Part shown: in pieces, positions 54,913 to 63,650 of the stretch
Numbering within the stretch: position 1 is the stretch's first letter
Layout: every line of letters starts with the position of its first letter
DNA from: Sulfuricurvum sp.
GTDB taxonomy: Bacteria > Campylobacterota > Campylobacteria > Campylobacterales > Sulfurimonadaceae
DNA length: 64,000 nt
Assembly: GCF_030691015.1 (NCBI RefSeq)
Contig: NZ_JAUYFF010000014.1
Location: 1 to 64,000 of the forward strand
Reading direction: 5' to 3'
Position numbers and translations under genes: made by a program
Notes under the pieces: generated by a model
The model's input: the letters and a program-made list of their open reading frames with translations, nothing else
Told to the model about the DNA's origin: nothing
Database searches by the model: none

Positions 54913-55406
54913 AAAATAGTGACGTATTAAAAGAAGTTCTCACAGCCATTGTTCATCAAGTAGAATTATTTATGCAGGATGAGATGAAAATTGAAACCAA
55001 ATTTGACGGTGAGTATCGGACGGTTGATAAAGTTGAATTAAAAAAATATACGACTACGATAGGGATCGGAGGGACGCTGAACCTTTTGTTCTATGCGACA
55101 TACGATGAAATTCTTCTTGATAATTTGACCAGAGCTTTCGTGTACGGAGAGATACATGAAGATGAATTTACTGAATTACGCGACAGTGCCGCAGGAGAAA
55201 TCGCAAACGTGATTATAGGGCACTCACTTAATTCTTTTCCCAATAGCGGACGAGGTGTGACGATTACCCCGCCCGTAACGATCGAAGATGCCAAATCGAT
55301 CGTAAAAACAAATGGAGCAGAGATTATCAGTGCGATAGTGTTAACCCCTTATGGAATTATTGAACTCAATGTCATCGGTTTGGCTAAAGGAGAATGGAAT
55401 GCTTAA
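54909..55406 (+). CDS. CheX/CheC-type CheY phosphatase
   Basis: 165 residues. DSAAGEIANVIIGHSLNSFP carries the ExxN motif of the CheC/CheX/FliY phosphatases (E-I-A-N). The rest forms the expected alpha/beta fold. It should dephosphorylate the response regulator encoded next. It overlaps the kinase (ATGA at 54909-54912) and the regulator (8 bases). Confidence 0.85.
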   Translation: MKNSDVLKEVLTAIVHQVELFMQDEMKIETKFDGEYRTVDKVELKKYTTTIGIGGTLNLLFYATYDEILLDNLTRAFVYGEIHEDEFTELRDSAAGEIANVIIGHSLNSFPNSGRGVTITPPVTIEDAKSIVKTNGAEIISAIVLTPYGIIELNVIGLAKGEWNA

Positions 55407-55848
55407 TGTTTTAGTAGTAGATGATTCGTTGATCATGAGACGTAATATTTCAAAAATAATAGAATCATTAGGACATAGAATAGTCGGAGAAGCAAAAGAC
55501 GGGTTAGAGTCAATAACTCTTTATATGAAACTTAAGCCTGATTTGGTGACGATGGATATTACAATGCCGGAGATGGATGGAATAACAGCGGTTAAAGAGC
55601 TAAAAAAGATCGATAAGCATGCCAAAATCATTATGGTCACATCGCATGGTCAGGAAGAGATGGTTATAAACGCTATCCGTTGCGGGGCGAGCGGATATCT
55701 TCTTAAACCGATCAACGTGGTAAAACTGCGTGATTCGATACGGAAGGTTTTTCCCTCTATTGTCGATGAAACAACCTTGATGCATAGAGAGACGGCATTA
55801 CTGGAGTGTGATGAAATTTGTTTACCTGAAATAGAGGACATCTCCTAA
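55399..55848 (+). CDS. CheY-like single-domain response regulator
   Basis: 149 residues from the ATG at 55399, inside the end of the cheX-like gene. LVVDDSLIMRRNISKI, phospho-Asp53 (VTMDITMPEMDG), MVTSHG and LLKPI (Lys) are all present. A C-terminal tail of about 25 residues follows the receiver. It is the output of the kinase above; no DNA-binding domain. Confidence 0.92.
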   Translation: MLNVLVVDDSLIMRRNISKIIESLGHRIVGEAKDGLESITLYMKLKPDLVTMDITMPEMDGITAVKELKKIDKHAKIIMVTSHGQEEMVINAIRCGASGYLLKPINVVKLRDSIRKVFPSIVDETTLMHRETALLECDEICLPEIEDIS

Positions 55849-55959
55849 AAAGATCAATGTACTCTGCTATTTAACGTAATTTATAGCTATTTTCTTTTAT
55901 AATTCCCTAATTTTTTTTAGCTATATTCACAAACTTTTAATGTAATACAAGGAGACGAC

Positions 55960-57654
55960 ATGCAAATCAGCGGTGCACAGATGGTTATCGAAGCACTCAT
56001 CGCCGAGGAAGTCGAAGTCGTATTCGGCTACCCGGGCGGGGCGATCATGAACGTCTATGATGAGATTTACAAACAGCGATCATTTCAACATATTTTGACA
56101 CGCCATGAACAAGCAGCGGTACACGCAGCGGAGGGGTATGCGAAGGCGACCGGAAAAGTAGGGGTGGCTATGATCACTTCGGGACCTGGTTTTACCAATG
56201 GCGTGACCGGCTTGGCGGATGCCTATATGGACTCTATCCCTCTTGTTCTTATCAGCGGTCAGGTGCCGATGTCGTTGATCGGTACCGATGCGTTTCAGGA
56301 GATCGATGCGGTCGGTATCAGCCGCCCGTGTACAAAACATAACTATCTCGTTACCGATGCGGCCGATTTGCCTCGTATTCTAAAAGAGGCATTTTATATT
56401 GCACGTACCGGACGTCCGGGACCTGTCCATGTCGATATTCCCAAAGACGTAACGGCACAAATCGCAACATTCGATTACAGCAAAGAGGTTGAGTTAGAGA
56501 CGTATAAGCCGACGACGAAAGGTAACACTCGTCAGATAAAAAAAGCGATTGATGCGATCGCGGCGGCTAAACGACCTCTTTTGTATCTTGGTGGCGGAAT
56601 TATCAACGCCAATGCCGCAGAGCTGGTGCGTGAATTCTCTCGAATGACACAAATCCCTGCCGTTGAAACGTTTATGGCTCGTGGAACCCTTCGGTATGAT
56701 GATCCGTTGTTGATCTCTATGCTCGGTATGCACGGCTCGTACGCGGCGAATATGGCAATGAGCGAGACCGATTTGGTGATCGGTTTGGGTGCCCGTTTCG
56801 ATGACCGTGTTACGGGAAAACTCTCTGAATTTGCGAAGAATGCGCAGATTATCCACGTCGATATCGATCCGGCAAGTATCTCAAAACTGGTAAATGCCCA
56901 TTTCCCGATTGTCGGAGATGTGAAAAATGTTCTTGAACAGATGATTCCGTTGGCAAAAGAGCAGGTTGATCCTGCTCGTTATGAGTCATGGCACAATACG
57001 ATTGCAAATTTTAACAAGCTTCATCCGCTCTCTTATACCGAAGAGGGGGACCGTCTCAAACCGCAATGGGTTGTTGAGCGTATCGGACAATTGTTGGGTG
57101 ATGATGCCAATATCTCAACCGATGTCGGGCAGCATCAAATGTGGACGGCACAGTTCTACCCTTTCACCCGTCCGCGTCAATGGGTTAGCTCAGGAGGGCT
57201 TGGAACAATGGGCTTCGGTTTTCCGGCAGCTCTTGGAGTAAAACGTGCCGATATGGATCGTGTCAGTATCAATATCACGGGTGACGGCTCAATTTTGATG
57301 AATATTCAGGAGTTGATGACGGCGGTTGAGTATAAACTCCCGGTTATCAATGTTATCTTGAATAATAACTTTTTGGGAATGGTTCGTCAGTGGCAAACAC
57401 TCTTTTATGACAAGCGCCACTCCTCGACTGATCTTTCGATACAGCCCGATTTCGTCAAGCTCGCTGAAGCATTCGGAGGAGTAGGATACCGAGTCAATAC
57501 CAAAGAAGAGTTTGATGCGGCACTCAAAGATGCGGTTGAGAAAAATGTCGTCGCGATTATCGATGTTGTCGTTAACCGATTCGAAAACGTTTTACCGATG
57601 GTTCCGGCGGGCGGATCGTTGTTTAATATGATGTTAGAGTACAAGGAGAAATAA
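55960..57654 (+). CDS. ilvI: Acetolactate synthase large subunit
   Basis: 564 residues. ThDP enzyme: FGYPGGAIMNVYDEI with HEQAAVHAAEGYA (catalytic Glu), and the ThDP-Mg motif TGDGSILMNIQEL...NNNFLGMV. First step of branched-chain amino-acid synthesis (pyruvate to acetolactate). RBS AAGGAGACGAC. It overlaps ilvH (TAATG). Confidence 0.97.
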   Translation: MQISGAQMVIEALIAEEVEVVFGYPGGAIMNVYDEIYKQRSFQHILTRHEQAAVHAAEGYAKATGKVGVAMITSGPGFTNGVTGLADAYMDSIPLVLISGQVPMSLIGTDAFQEIDAVGISRPCTKHNYLVTDAADLPRILKEAFYIARTGRPGPVHVDIPKDVTAQIATFDYSKEVELETYKPTTKGNTRQIKKAIDAIAAAKRPLLYLGGGIINANAAELVREFSRMTQIPAVETFMARGTLRYDDPLLISMLGMHGSYAANMAMSETDLVIGLGARFDDRVTGKLSEFAKNAQIIHVDIDPASISKLVNAHFPIVGDVKNVLEQMIPLAKEQVDPARYESWHNTIANFNKLHPLSYTEEGDRLKPQWVVERIGQLLGDDANISTDVGQHQMWTAQFYPFTRPRQWVSSGGLGTMGFGFPAALGVKRADMDRVSINITGDGSILMNIQELMTAVEYKLPVINVILNNNFLGMVRQWQTLFYDKRHSSTDLSIQPDFVKLAEAFGGVGYRVNTKEEFDAALKDAVEKNVVAIIDVVVNRFENVLPMVPAGGSLFNMMLEYKEK

Positions 57655-58130
57655 TGATGGAACAAACAGAACGTCGCGTTATTTCCGTAATTGTTATGAA
57701 TGAAGCAAGCGTACTCTCACGCATCGCAGGATTATTCTCAGGTCGCGGCTACAATATCGAGTCTTTGACGGTAGCACCGATCCCTGAATCAAAATATTCT
57801 CGAATCACCATTGTTACGGCGGGTTCCGTTCGTGTGGTGGAACAGATTACCAAACAGCTGCATAAGTTGATTCCGGTACTCAGAGTGTATGAACATGCCG
57901 ATTTGGTCGAAACAGAGATGGCATTAGTGAAAATTCCTATGAATGAATCTCTGGGTGATATTGAAGCGCTGACCCATGCATATAACGGACGTATCGTGAA
58001 TGTCGGTAGTGATACGATGATTGTTATGATCTCAGATGAGCCGATGAGAGTGAATCACTTTCTCGAAGCGATTAAACGTTTTCATCCGAAAGAGATCGTT
58101 CGAAGCGGTTCTGTCGCGTTAGAGAGATAA
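57654..58130 (+). CDS. ilvH: Acetolactate synthase small (regulatory) subunit
   Basis: 158 residues. N-terminal ACT domain (VISVIVMNEASVLSRIAGLF ... GYNIESLTVAP) that binds valine in this family, and a C-terminal domain (HPKEIVRSGSVAL). It activates and gives feedback control to the large subunit. Starts ATGATG at the ilvI stop. Confidence 0.97.
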   Translation: MMEQTERRVISVIVMNEASVLSRIAGLFSGRGYNIESLTVAPIPESKYSRITIVTAGSVRVVEQITKQLHKLIPVLRVYEHADLVETEMALVKIPMNESLGDIEALTHAYNGRIVNVGSDTMIVMISDEPMRVNHFLEAIKRFHPKEIVRSGSVALER

Positions 58131-58136
58131 GTGGAT

Positions 58137-59084
58137 ATGAAACTTTATGAAATAGCGGCATTCCTTGGATGCAAAGAGATCACTGACACTATCGAAATCA
58201 GCGGATTAAATACACTTCGTGAGGCAGTGGAGGGGCAAATATCGTTTCTCTCCGATTCCAAATACGAAAAAGAACTTTCAGATACGCGTGCCTCAGCCGT
58301 TGTTCTTCCTTTATCTAAAGCACATCTTCTTCCCAAAGGTGTTATCGCATTGGAATCGGATGAGCCGTATATGTCGGTAGCGCTCCTTTCTAAACATTTT
58401 GCGAAGCCGATACGCAGCAGTGACAGTGCTCCTGTGATCGGAGAGGGAACACATATTTATCCCACAGCGTATATCGAAAACGGAGCACGAATCGGTGCAA
58501 ACTGTACGATTATGAGCGGTGTCTATATCGGCGCAGAGAGCGTTATAGGGGATAACGTTATACTCTATCCCAACGTCACGGTTTATCGCGATTGTGTGAT
58601 CGGAAGTCGTGTCATGATTCACGCCGGAACGGTTATCGGAAGTGACGGGTTCGGATATGCACACACGAAAATGGGTGAGCATATCAAGCTTTACCAAAAC
58701 GGTAACGTCCTCATCGAAGATGATGTGGAAATAGGGGCAAACTCAACGGTTGATTGTGCGGTATTCGGTTCAACGATTATCAAACAAGGCTCTAAAATAG
58801 ATAATTTGGTTCAAATCGGGCATAACTGTGTGGTCGGAGAACACTCTATTTTAGTTTCACAATCCGGGCTTGCAGGCTCTACAACATTGGGTCGAAATGT
58901 TGTCATGGGAGGGCAAAGTGCTACGGCAGGTCATCTTAGTATAGCTCCGTTTACGACCCTTGCCGCACGCTCAGGTGTTACTAAAAGTATCACAAATAAA
59001 GGTGTCTATAGCGGCTTCCCGTTGATGGAACATAAATTGTGGCTGAGAATGCAGGCTAAATTGGCTAAAATAGTAGAATCTTAA
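58137..59084 (+). CDS. lpxD: UDP-3-O-acyl-glucosamine N-acyltransferase LpxD
   Basis: 315 residues from the ATG at 58137 (a GTG at 58131 is in frame). N-terminal uridine-binding domain (LSDSKYEKEL), then a hexapeptide-repeat beta-helix (IYPTAYIENGARIGANCTIM ... VLIEDDVEIGANSTVD) and NLVQIGHNCVVGEHS with the catalytic His. It adds the N-linked acyl chain in lipid A synthesis. Probably co-transcribed with ilvIH. Confidence 0.97.
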   Translation: MKLYEIAAFLGCKEITDTIEISGLNTLREAVEGQISFLSDSKYEKELSDTRASAVVLPLSKAHLLPKGVIALESDEPYMSVALLSKHFAKPIRSSDSAPVIGEGTHIYPTAYIENGARIGANCTIMSGVYIGAESVIGDNVILYPNVTVYRDCVIGSRVMIHAGTVIGSDGFGYAHTKMGEHIKLYQNGNVLIEDDVEIGANSTVDCAVFGSTIIKQGSKIDNLVQIGHNCVVGEHSILVSQSGLAGSTTLGRNVVMGGQSATAGHLSIAPFTTLAARSGVTKSITNKGVYSGFPLMEHKLWLRMQAKLAKIVES

Positions 59085-59099
59085 ACTAAGGGATAAGAA

Positions 59100-59639
59100 A
59101 TGAGAATTATCATTGTAAGTTTATTTCTTGCTGTGTCACTGCTTCGTGCAGAGGGAGAGCTTACAACTGATATTCGAATGCCTGATATTGTTCTCGATGC
59201 GATTAAGCATTGTGAATGTCTCAAAGAAGAGGGGCAATGTATCCCTCATGTTATTCGTATCAATGCTATTGAAGAAGCGGAGCGAGCGAAAGCGGCAGGT
59301 TTTGCCGTTAACGGACACTTGATCAAATGCGGATCAACCGAACAATGCAGTGCTCAAGCTCAAGCCTTAATCGAAGGCGGGATTGTTAATCTCGATCTCG
59401 GACCCTACCAAATCAATTACAAATATCATCCTAATCCTATGGTCCATGAATATTTTGAAGAGAATTCCGCACGAGAAAAAGCCAATGCTATTTTAACCCG
59501 TTTGGTCAAAAGTTTTGGATATTCGTGGGAAACGTTAGGTCGTTACCACCATTTCAGCGCGGTTGATCGAACACGAAACGAGCGCTATTATCGTAAAATG
59601 TACGCGTATATTTACGGAAACAATGCGAGCGCTCAATAA
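59100..59639 (+). CDS. Exported lysozyme-fold (transglycosylase-like) protein
   Basis: 179 residues, leader MRIIIVSLFLAVSLLRAEG. The body has LGPYQINYKYHPNPMVHEYF and GRYHHFSAVDRTRNERYYRK, the pattern of VirB1/SLT-type lysozyme-like proteins. Four Cys (CECL, EGQC, IKCG) in the first half suggest disulfides. The catalytic Glu is not clear to me. RBS AAGGGATAAGAA follows lpxD by 15 bases. Confidence 0.78.
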   Translation: MRIIIVSLFLAVSLLRAEGELTTDIRMPDIVLDAIKHCECLKEEGQCIPHVIRINAIEEAERAKAAGFAVNGHLIKCGSTEQCSAQAQALIEGGIVNLDLGPYQINYKYHPNPMVHEYFEENSAREKANAILTRLVKSFGYSWETLGRYHHFSAVDRTRNERYYRKMYAYIYGNNASAQ

Positions 59640-59709
59640 AGGACTTTTTTAAGATTACTTTAGCCAAAATCGGCTAAACTCTTTACTATACAGTCAAATA
59701 GGAGAGAAT

Positions 59710-59934
59710 ATGAGTTCTGGTGTAACGGTAATAAAAGAGATCCCTTTGGATGGGACAAAAAAAGGGATTATTTCTATCAGTAAAGTAGATGAGCCTTATG
59801 GGACAGGAAGCGATAGTGTTGCGAGTATCGGAATTTCACTGGCAGGTGATGCTAAAAATCCTGAATGGAAAGTTCATTTACCGATGGGAAATATTGACGC
59901 TGTTATTGAAGCGTTAAAAAGCATTAAAAAGTAG
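59710..59934 (+). CDS. Small unknown protein
   Basis: 74 residues (MSSGVTVIKEIPLDGTKKGI ... NIDAVIEALKSIKK), beta-rich with a C-terminal helix, RBS AGGAGAGAATA. I do not recognise it. Reads as a genuine short gene from its ribosome site and codon pattern. Confidence 0.6.
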   Translation: MSSGVTVIKEIPLDGTKKGIISISKVDEPYGTGSDSVASIGISLAGDAKNPEWKVHLPMGNIDAVIEALKSIKK

Positions 59935-59942
59935 TTTGTTTT

Positions 59943-59963
59943 TTTCCCCGCATAGCGGGGAAA
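59943..59963. terminator. Hairpin between convergent genes
   Basis: TTTCCCCGC-ATA-GCGGGGAAA, a 9-bp stem between the plus-strand small gene and the minus-strand aspC. No T-tract follows on either strand, so termination efficiency is uncertain. Confidence 0.55.
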
Positions 59964-59975
59964 CGTCTAGAATCA

Positions 59976-61142
59976 TTATTTTTTTGAAGCTACGAAAAGA
60001 GCAATACGTTTAATACCTTCACGAATACTCTCGATATCCGTTGCAAAACTAAATCTAAAATATCCCTCAGAACCGAATCCTACGCCCGGAACGACTGCAA
60101 TCCCTTGCTCTTCAAGTAACTCTTTACAAAATTGCATTGAATCGTTGCTTACCTCTTTGATATTGACGAAGAGGTAAAAAGCACCTGCAGGGGAAAGTAC
60201 GGAGAGACCGTCAATCTCATTAAACAATTTTACCGCTTCGTCTCGTCGAGCTTTGAATGCGACTCTCATTGCTTCGATGTCAGCATCTGCAGAGCCGTTA
60301 AGCCCTGCAATTGCCGCTTTTTGGGTAATACTATTGATGTTTGACGTACTTTGACTTTGTAGTTTTTTGGTTGCTTGGATGATTTCGGTATTGGCCGCGG
60401 CCATATACCCAAAACGCCATCCTGTCATGGCTACCGATTTTGAAAGGCCGTTGATGGTAATAGTGCGTTGGAACATATCATCACTGACCGCGGCTGCAGA
60501 GGTAAACTCACCGTCATAAATCAGTTTTTCATACATCTCATCACTGGCAACGATAACATTGCTCCCTTCCAGCACTTTACCAAGAGCGATAAGCTCTTCA
60601 CGTGAGTAGACGGCACCTGTCGGATTAGACGGTGAAGTGAGGATTAACATTTTTGTTTTAGGCGTCAATGCCGCTTTGAGCTGCTCAGGGGTAATTTTAA
60701 ACCCGCTTGCATCGTCTGTCATGATCTCTACTACCGTTCCGCCACAGTACATGACGAGTTCCGGGTAAGTGACCCAATAGGGTGCGGGAATGATCACTTC
60801 ATCACCACCTTGGATGGTACATGCAAAAAGGTTGTACAACGAGTGCTTCGCACCGTTGTTTGTAATAATTTGGTTTGCTTTGTATTCAAGAGAGTTGTCA
60901 CGTTTGAGTTTCAAAGCAATAGCAGCTTTTAGTTCAGGAATACCGTCAACGGCAGTATATTTGGTAAATCCCTCATTGATTGCTTTGATCGCAGCATCTT
61001 TGATCACTTGAGGAGTGTCAAAATCAGGTTCACCGGCGGAGAAGCTGAGGATGTTTTTTCCTTGTGCTTTAAGCTCTTGTGCTAACGTTGAGATAGCGAT
61101 GGTAATCGATTCGGAGAGTATATTGACGCGATCGGTTAACAT
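59976..61142 (-). CDS. aspC: Class I aspartate aminotransferase
   Basis: 388 residues. ILSFSAGEPDFDTPQVI at the N-terminus, NGAKHSLYNLFAC, LTSPSNPTGAVYSREEL, and the PLP site TINGLSKSVAMTGWRFGYMA with the Schiff-base Lys. The C-terminal FRFSFATDIESIREGI holds the substrate Arg. It makes aspartate or related amino acids from 2-oxo acids; a broader specificity is possible. Convergent with the small gene upstream. Confidence 0.93.
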   Translation of the reverse strand: MLTDRVNILSESITIAISTLAQELKAQGKNILSFSAGEPDFDTPQVIKDAAIKAINEGFTKYTAVDGIPELKAAIALKLKRDNSLEYKANQIITNNGAKHSLYNLFACTIQGGDEVIIPAPYWVTYPELVMYCGGTVVEIMTDDASGFKITPEQLKAALTPKTKMLILTSPSNPTGAVYSREELIALGKVLEGSNVIVASDEMYEKLIYDGEFTSAAAVSDDMFQRTITINGLSKSVAMTGWRFGYMAAANTEIIQATKKLQSQSTSNINSITQKAAIAGLNGSADADIEAMRVAFKARRDEAVKLFNEIDGLSVLSPAGAFYLFVNIKEVSNDSMQFCKELLEEQGIAVVPGVGFGSEGYFRFSFATDIESIREGIKRIALFVASKK

Positions 61143-61194
61143 GGGTGTACCCTTATAAAAAATTTCGGAATTATAACATGCAAGGCTTTAAATT

Positions 61195-63123
61195 TTACAT
61201 CAGTTGTTGATTTAAAAACTGTGGTTTTCCCGTATGAAATCCTTGGGCATAGGTAATGCCCAAATCGGTTACATTTTGTAAAATTTCTTCAGAAGATACA
61301 AACTCGGCTACCGTGTCGATTCCGATGCGGTGAGCAAAATCGACAATAGCCTCAACAACAATACGATTACGAGGATTTTCATTTATGGATTTAATGAGTG
61401 AACCGTCAATTTTTAGGATATCGACGTTCAGTTTGAGAATATTTTCAAAGTTAGAGTAGCCGGTTCCGAAATCATCGATGGCAAATTTTACTCCAAGGGC
61501 TTTCATTCGGGCTATAAACGATGCAGCTTCGTCAAAATTTTCAATCCCTTCCGATTCCAAAATTTCAAAAATAACTCGATTGGCCGTTCCGGTTTGACGG
61601 AGTATATTTTCAATAGTAGTAACGGTACGACCATCTAACATATCACTGATGGATAGATTGATCGAAAATTGTTCATTCCGTGTTATGAAGAGGTGGCAGG
61701 CCTGATAGACAACTTCTTGGGTAATGTGGTGATAGAGTTTGGTTTTTTGTGCAATTGGTAAAAAATCATAGGGTGCGATCAGCGAGCCGTCTTCATTTTG
61801 GATACGCACCAGCGTCTCATATTTTGCAATTTTCCCGCTTTCACATGAGACAATCGGTTGATATTGGCAGACAATACGGTGCTCAACTAAGGCTTGACGG
61901 ATTTGAGCCGACATAGCAATATTGGTTTGGTATTGTTGTTCAATTCCTTCTGAGCGATCGTAAACAGAGTAGGGATGTTTGGCACTTCGTGCTTTGTTCA
62001 ATGCAACATCGGCATGGATCAGCGGTTTGTCACTGTCTATCGCGATTCCTACGGTTGCCCTTACATGGACTGTCTCCTCTGCGATCATGAAGAACTTCTC
62101 GCTTAGTAAGGCGAGAAGCATTTCGATGTCATGACGAAATTCGGCGTGGCTGCTCTCTTCTCTCATCCGAAATGCGAATTCATCTCCGCCGATACGGTAT
62201 GGTTTGAGTTTCATTTCACTGAGCCAATGGGCAATCTGGGTCAAGAGCCAATCTCCGGCATCAATACCGAAGAAATCATTGATCTCTTTAAAATCATCAA
62301 TATTTAAAATTGCAACGGTATTTATATCTTTTAGCTGTAAATCTTCTTGGAGTTTGATTCGATTTGGGAGGGCGGTAAGATTGTCGTAATACAAATGGCG
62401 TATTGCTTCTCGGGTTTGTTCCGTAATTTTAATTTCAAGATTTTTGTTAATAGATTCAATTTCCTCTGCGTAGGTAATAACGCTCTCTTGCATGGCTTCA
62501 AATGAATGAATGATTTGGGTAAATTCTCGCTGAGTATAGGGGATATCAAAGATTATTTTTTTTCCGGGTTTAAAGTTTCGTACTTTTTGAGCAATCAATT
62601 TAATTGGCAATAAAAGACGATTTATCCATAGCATCATAAGCCAAAGAACCGTGAATACACTTAAAGTTATCCAGCCGTATAACGTATAGAAGCGATTCAT
62701 TGTTTTAGTGAATTCTTCTCCGGAATAGGTGAGCGTGATGGTTCCGATTACTTTAAGGGAGGAAGGTTCCATAAGGTTTTCGGTAATTTGAATGGTATCA
62801 TACGAGGAAGAGGCATCATATTGCTGATAGTTAAGAATTACTTTGCCTTTTGCATCGGAAACTTTTAATGCAATAACTTCATTTCGCTGAGTAATAGTTG
62901 AGAGTTTCTCTCCCAAGTCGTGTATTCCCAAGAACAAAGCAAGAGAAACCGTAGGATTAACCGTATCAATCAGGAGAGTAGCTTTCTCTTTTTGTGAAGT
63001 TATGGTCAAATCTCGAACAATAAAAAAAGTTACTAAGGTTATTGTCGTGAAAATAATGAGGGTTACAAGGGTAAGTGCCGCAAAAAGTTTAGTGGAAAGG
63101 CGGGCATTTTTAAAACGGTTCAT
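61195..63123 (-). CDS. Membrane GGDEF-EAL protein with periplasmic sensor
   Basis: 642 residues. Membrane segments at about 14-36 and 150-168 with a periplasmic CHASE-like domain, a HAMP-like stretch, then GGDEF (YRIGGDEFAFRM) and EAL domains. The EAL motif reads ETL (YETLVRIQN); the other metal and catalytic residues are visible (SINLS, FEILESEG, AIDDFGTGYS, LKIDGS, TVAEFV, YAQGF). Its start overlaps the YfiR-like gene (ATGA), suggesting that the periplasmic partner regulates it. Confidence 0.92.
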   Translation of the reverse strand: MNRFKNARLSTKLFAALTLVTLIIFTTITLVTFFIVRDLTITSQKEKATLLIDTVNPTVSLALFLGIHDLGEKLSTITQRNEVIALKVSDAKGKVILNYQQYDASSSYDTIQITENLMEPSSLKVIGTITLTYSGEEFTKTMNRFYTLYGWITLSVFTVLWLMMLWINRLLLPIKLIAQKVRNFKPGKKIIFDIPYTQREFTQIIHSFEAMQESVITYAEEIESINKNLEIKITEQTREAIRHLYYDNLTALPNRIKLQEDLQLKDINTVAILNIDDFKEINDFFGIDAGDWLLTQIAHWLSEMKLKPYRIGGDEFAFRMREESSHAEFRHDIEMLLALLSEKFFMIAEETVHVRATVGIAIDSDKPLIHADVALNKARSAKHPYSVYDRSEGIEQQYQTNIAMSAQIRQALVEHRIVCQYQPIVSCESGKIAKYETLVRIQNEDGSLIAPYDFLPIAQKTKLYHHITQEVVYQACHLFITRNEQFSINLSISDMLDGRTVTTIENILRQTGTANRVIFEILESEGIENFDEAASFIARMKALGVKFAIDDFGTGYSNFENILKLNVDILKIDGSLIKSINENPRNRIVVEAIVDFAHRIGIDTVAEFVSSEEILQNVTDLGITYAQGFHTGKPQFLNQQLM

Positions 63124-63650
63124 TCGACAAGTCTCGCAATCTGAAATAAGGTATCATTAAAACGAAATTTACCCTCTTTTAGGGTGTTTTTATTGATATA
63201 AACAATGGTAGAGCGCTCAACGCTAATCGAGCCTAAAATACCGAATTCTAAATCATTGACATCATAGGAAAAGGTGGGAACGGTGTTAGCGATTCCCCAA
63301 GCAGCGACTTTTTTAACCGATTGAGAATTACATTGTTGAATGAGGTAAACAAATGCGGTCTCTTTACGAACCATCAGCTCTTCGACGGAAAGTGCGACGG
63401 CAGTAAAAGAGATAGTTGAAATTTTTCCGTTATGAACTCTATTCATTTCATCTGCTATTGATTGCGCATTAGCTTTTTTATTTGAATCGTATACAATCGC
63501 AAATATGATTTTAGAAGAAGCTGCTTTGGATGCTAAATGTGTATCCAGTGCCATAATTTTAGGGAGCATCCGAATATGGGTATTTACTAAAAAGGATTGA
63601 TCGGCTTCCGCGATAAAAAATCCGATGAAGAAAAGAAACAAAATCCGCAT
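63120..63650 (-). CDS. YfiR-like periplasmic regulator (DUF4154)
   Basis: 176 residues from the ATG at 63650, which shares bases with the receptor stop (TGATG) and opens a leader MRILFLFFIGFFIAEADQS; an upstream Met at 63677 is less likely. The fold pattern KIIFAIVYDSNKKANAQSIA ... VALSVEELMVRKETAFVYL ... RFRFNDTLFQ-like end fits DUF4154/YfiR. In Pseudomonas YfiR restrains a membrane diguanylate cyclase, and here the adjacent gene is a GGDEF-EAL protein. Confidence 0.8.
   Translation of the reverse strand: MRILFLFFIGFFIAEADQSFLVNTHIRMLPKIMALDTHLASKAASSKIIFAIVYDSNKKANAQSIADEMNRVHNGKISTISFTAVALSVEELMVRKETAFVYLIQQCNSQSVKKVAAWGIANTVPTFSYDVNDLEFGILGSISVERSTIVYINKNTLKEGKFRFNDTLFQIARLVE

Noticed and set aside
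59943-59963. Classical Rho-independent terminator
   Set aside because: The stem is good but the T-run precedes rather than follows it, so only a terminator-like hairpin is claimed.
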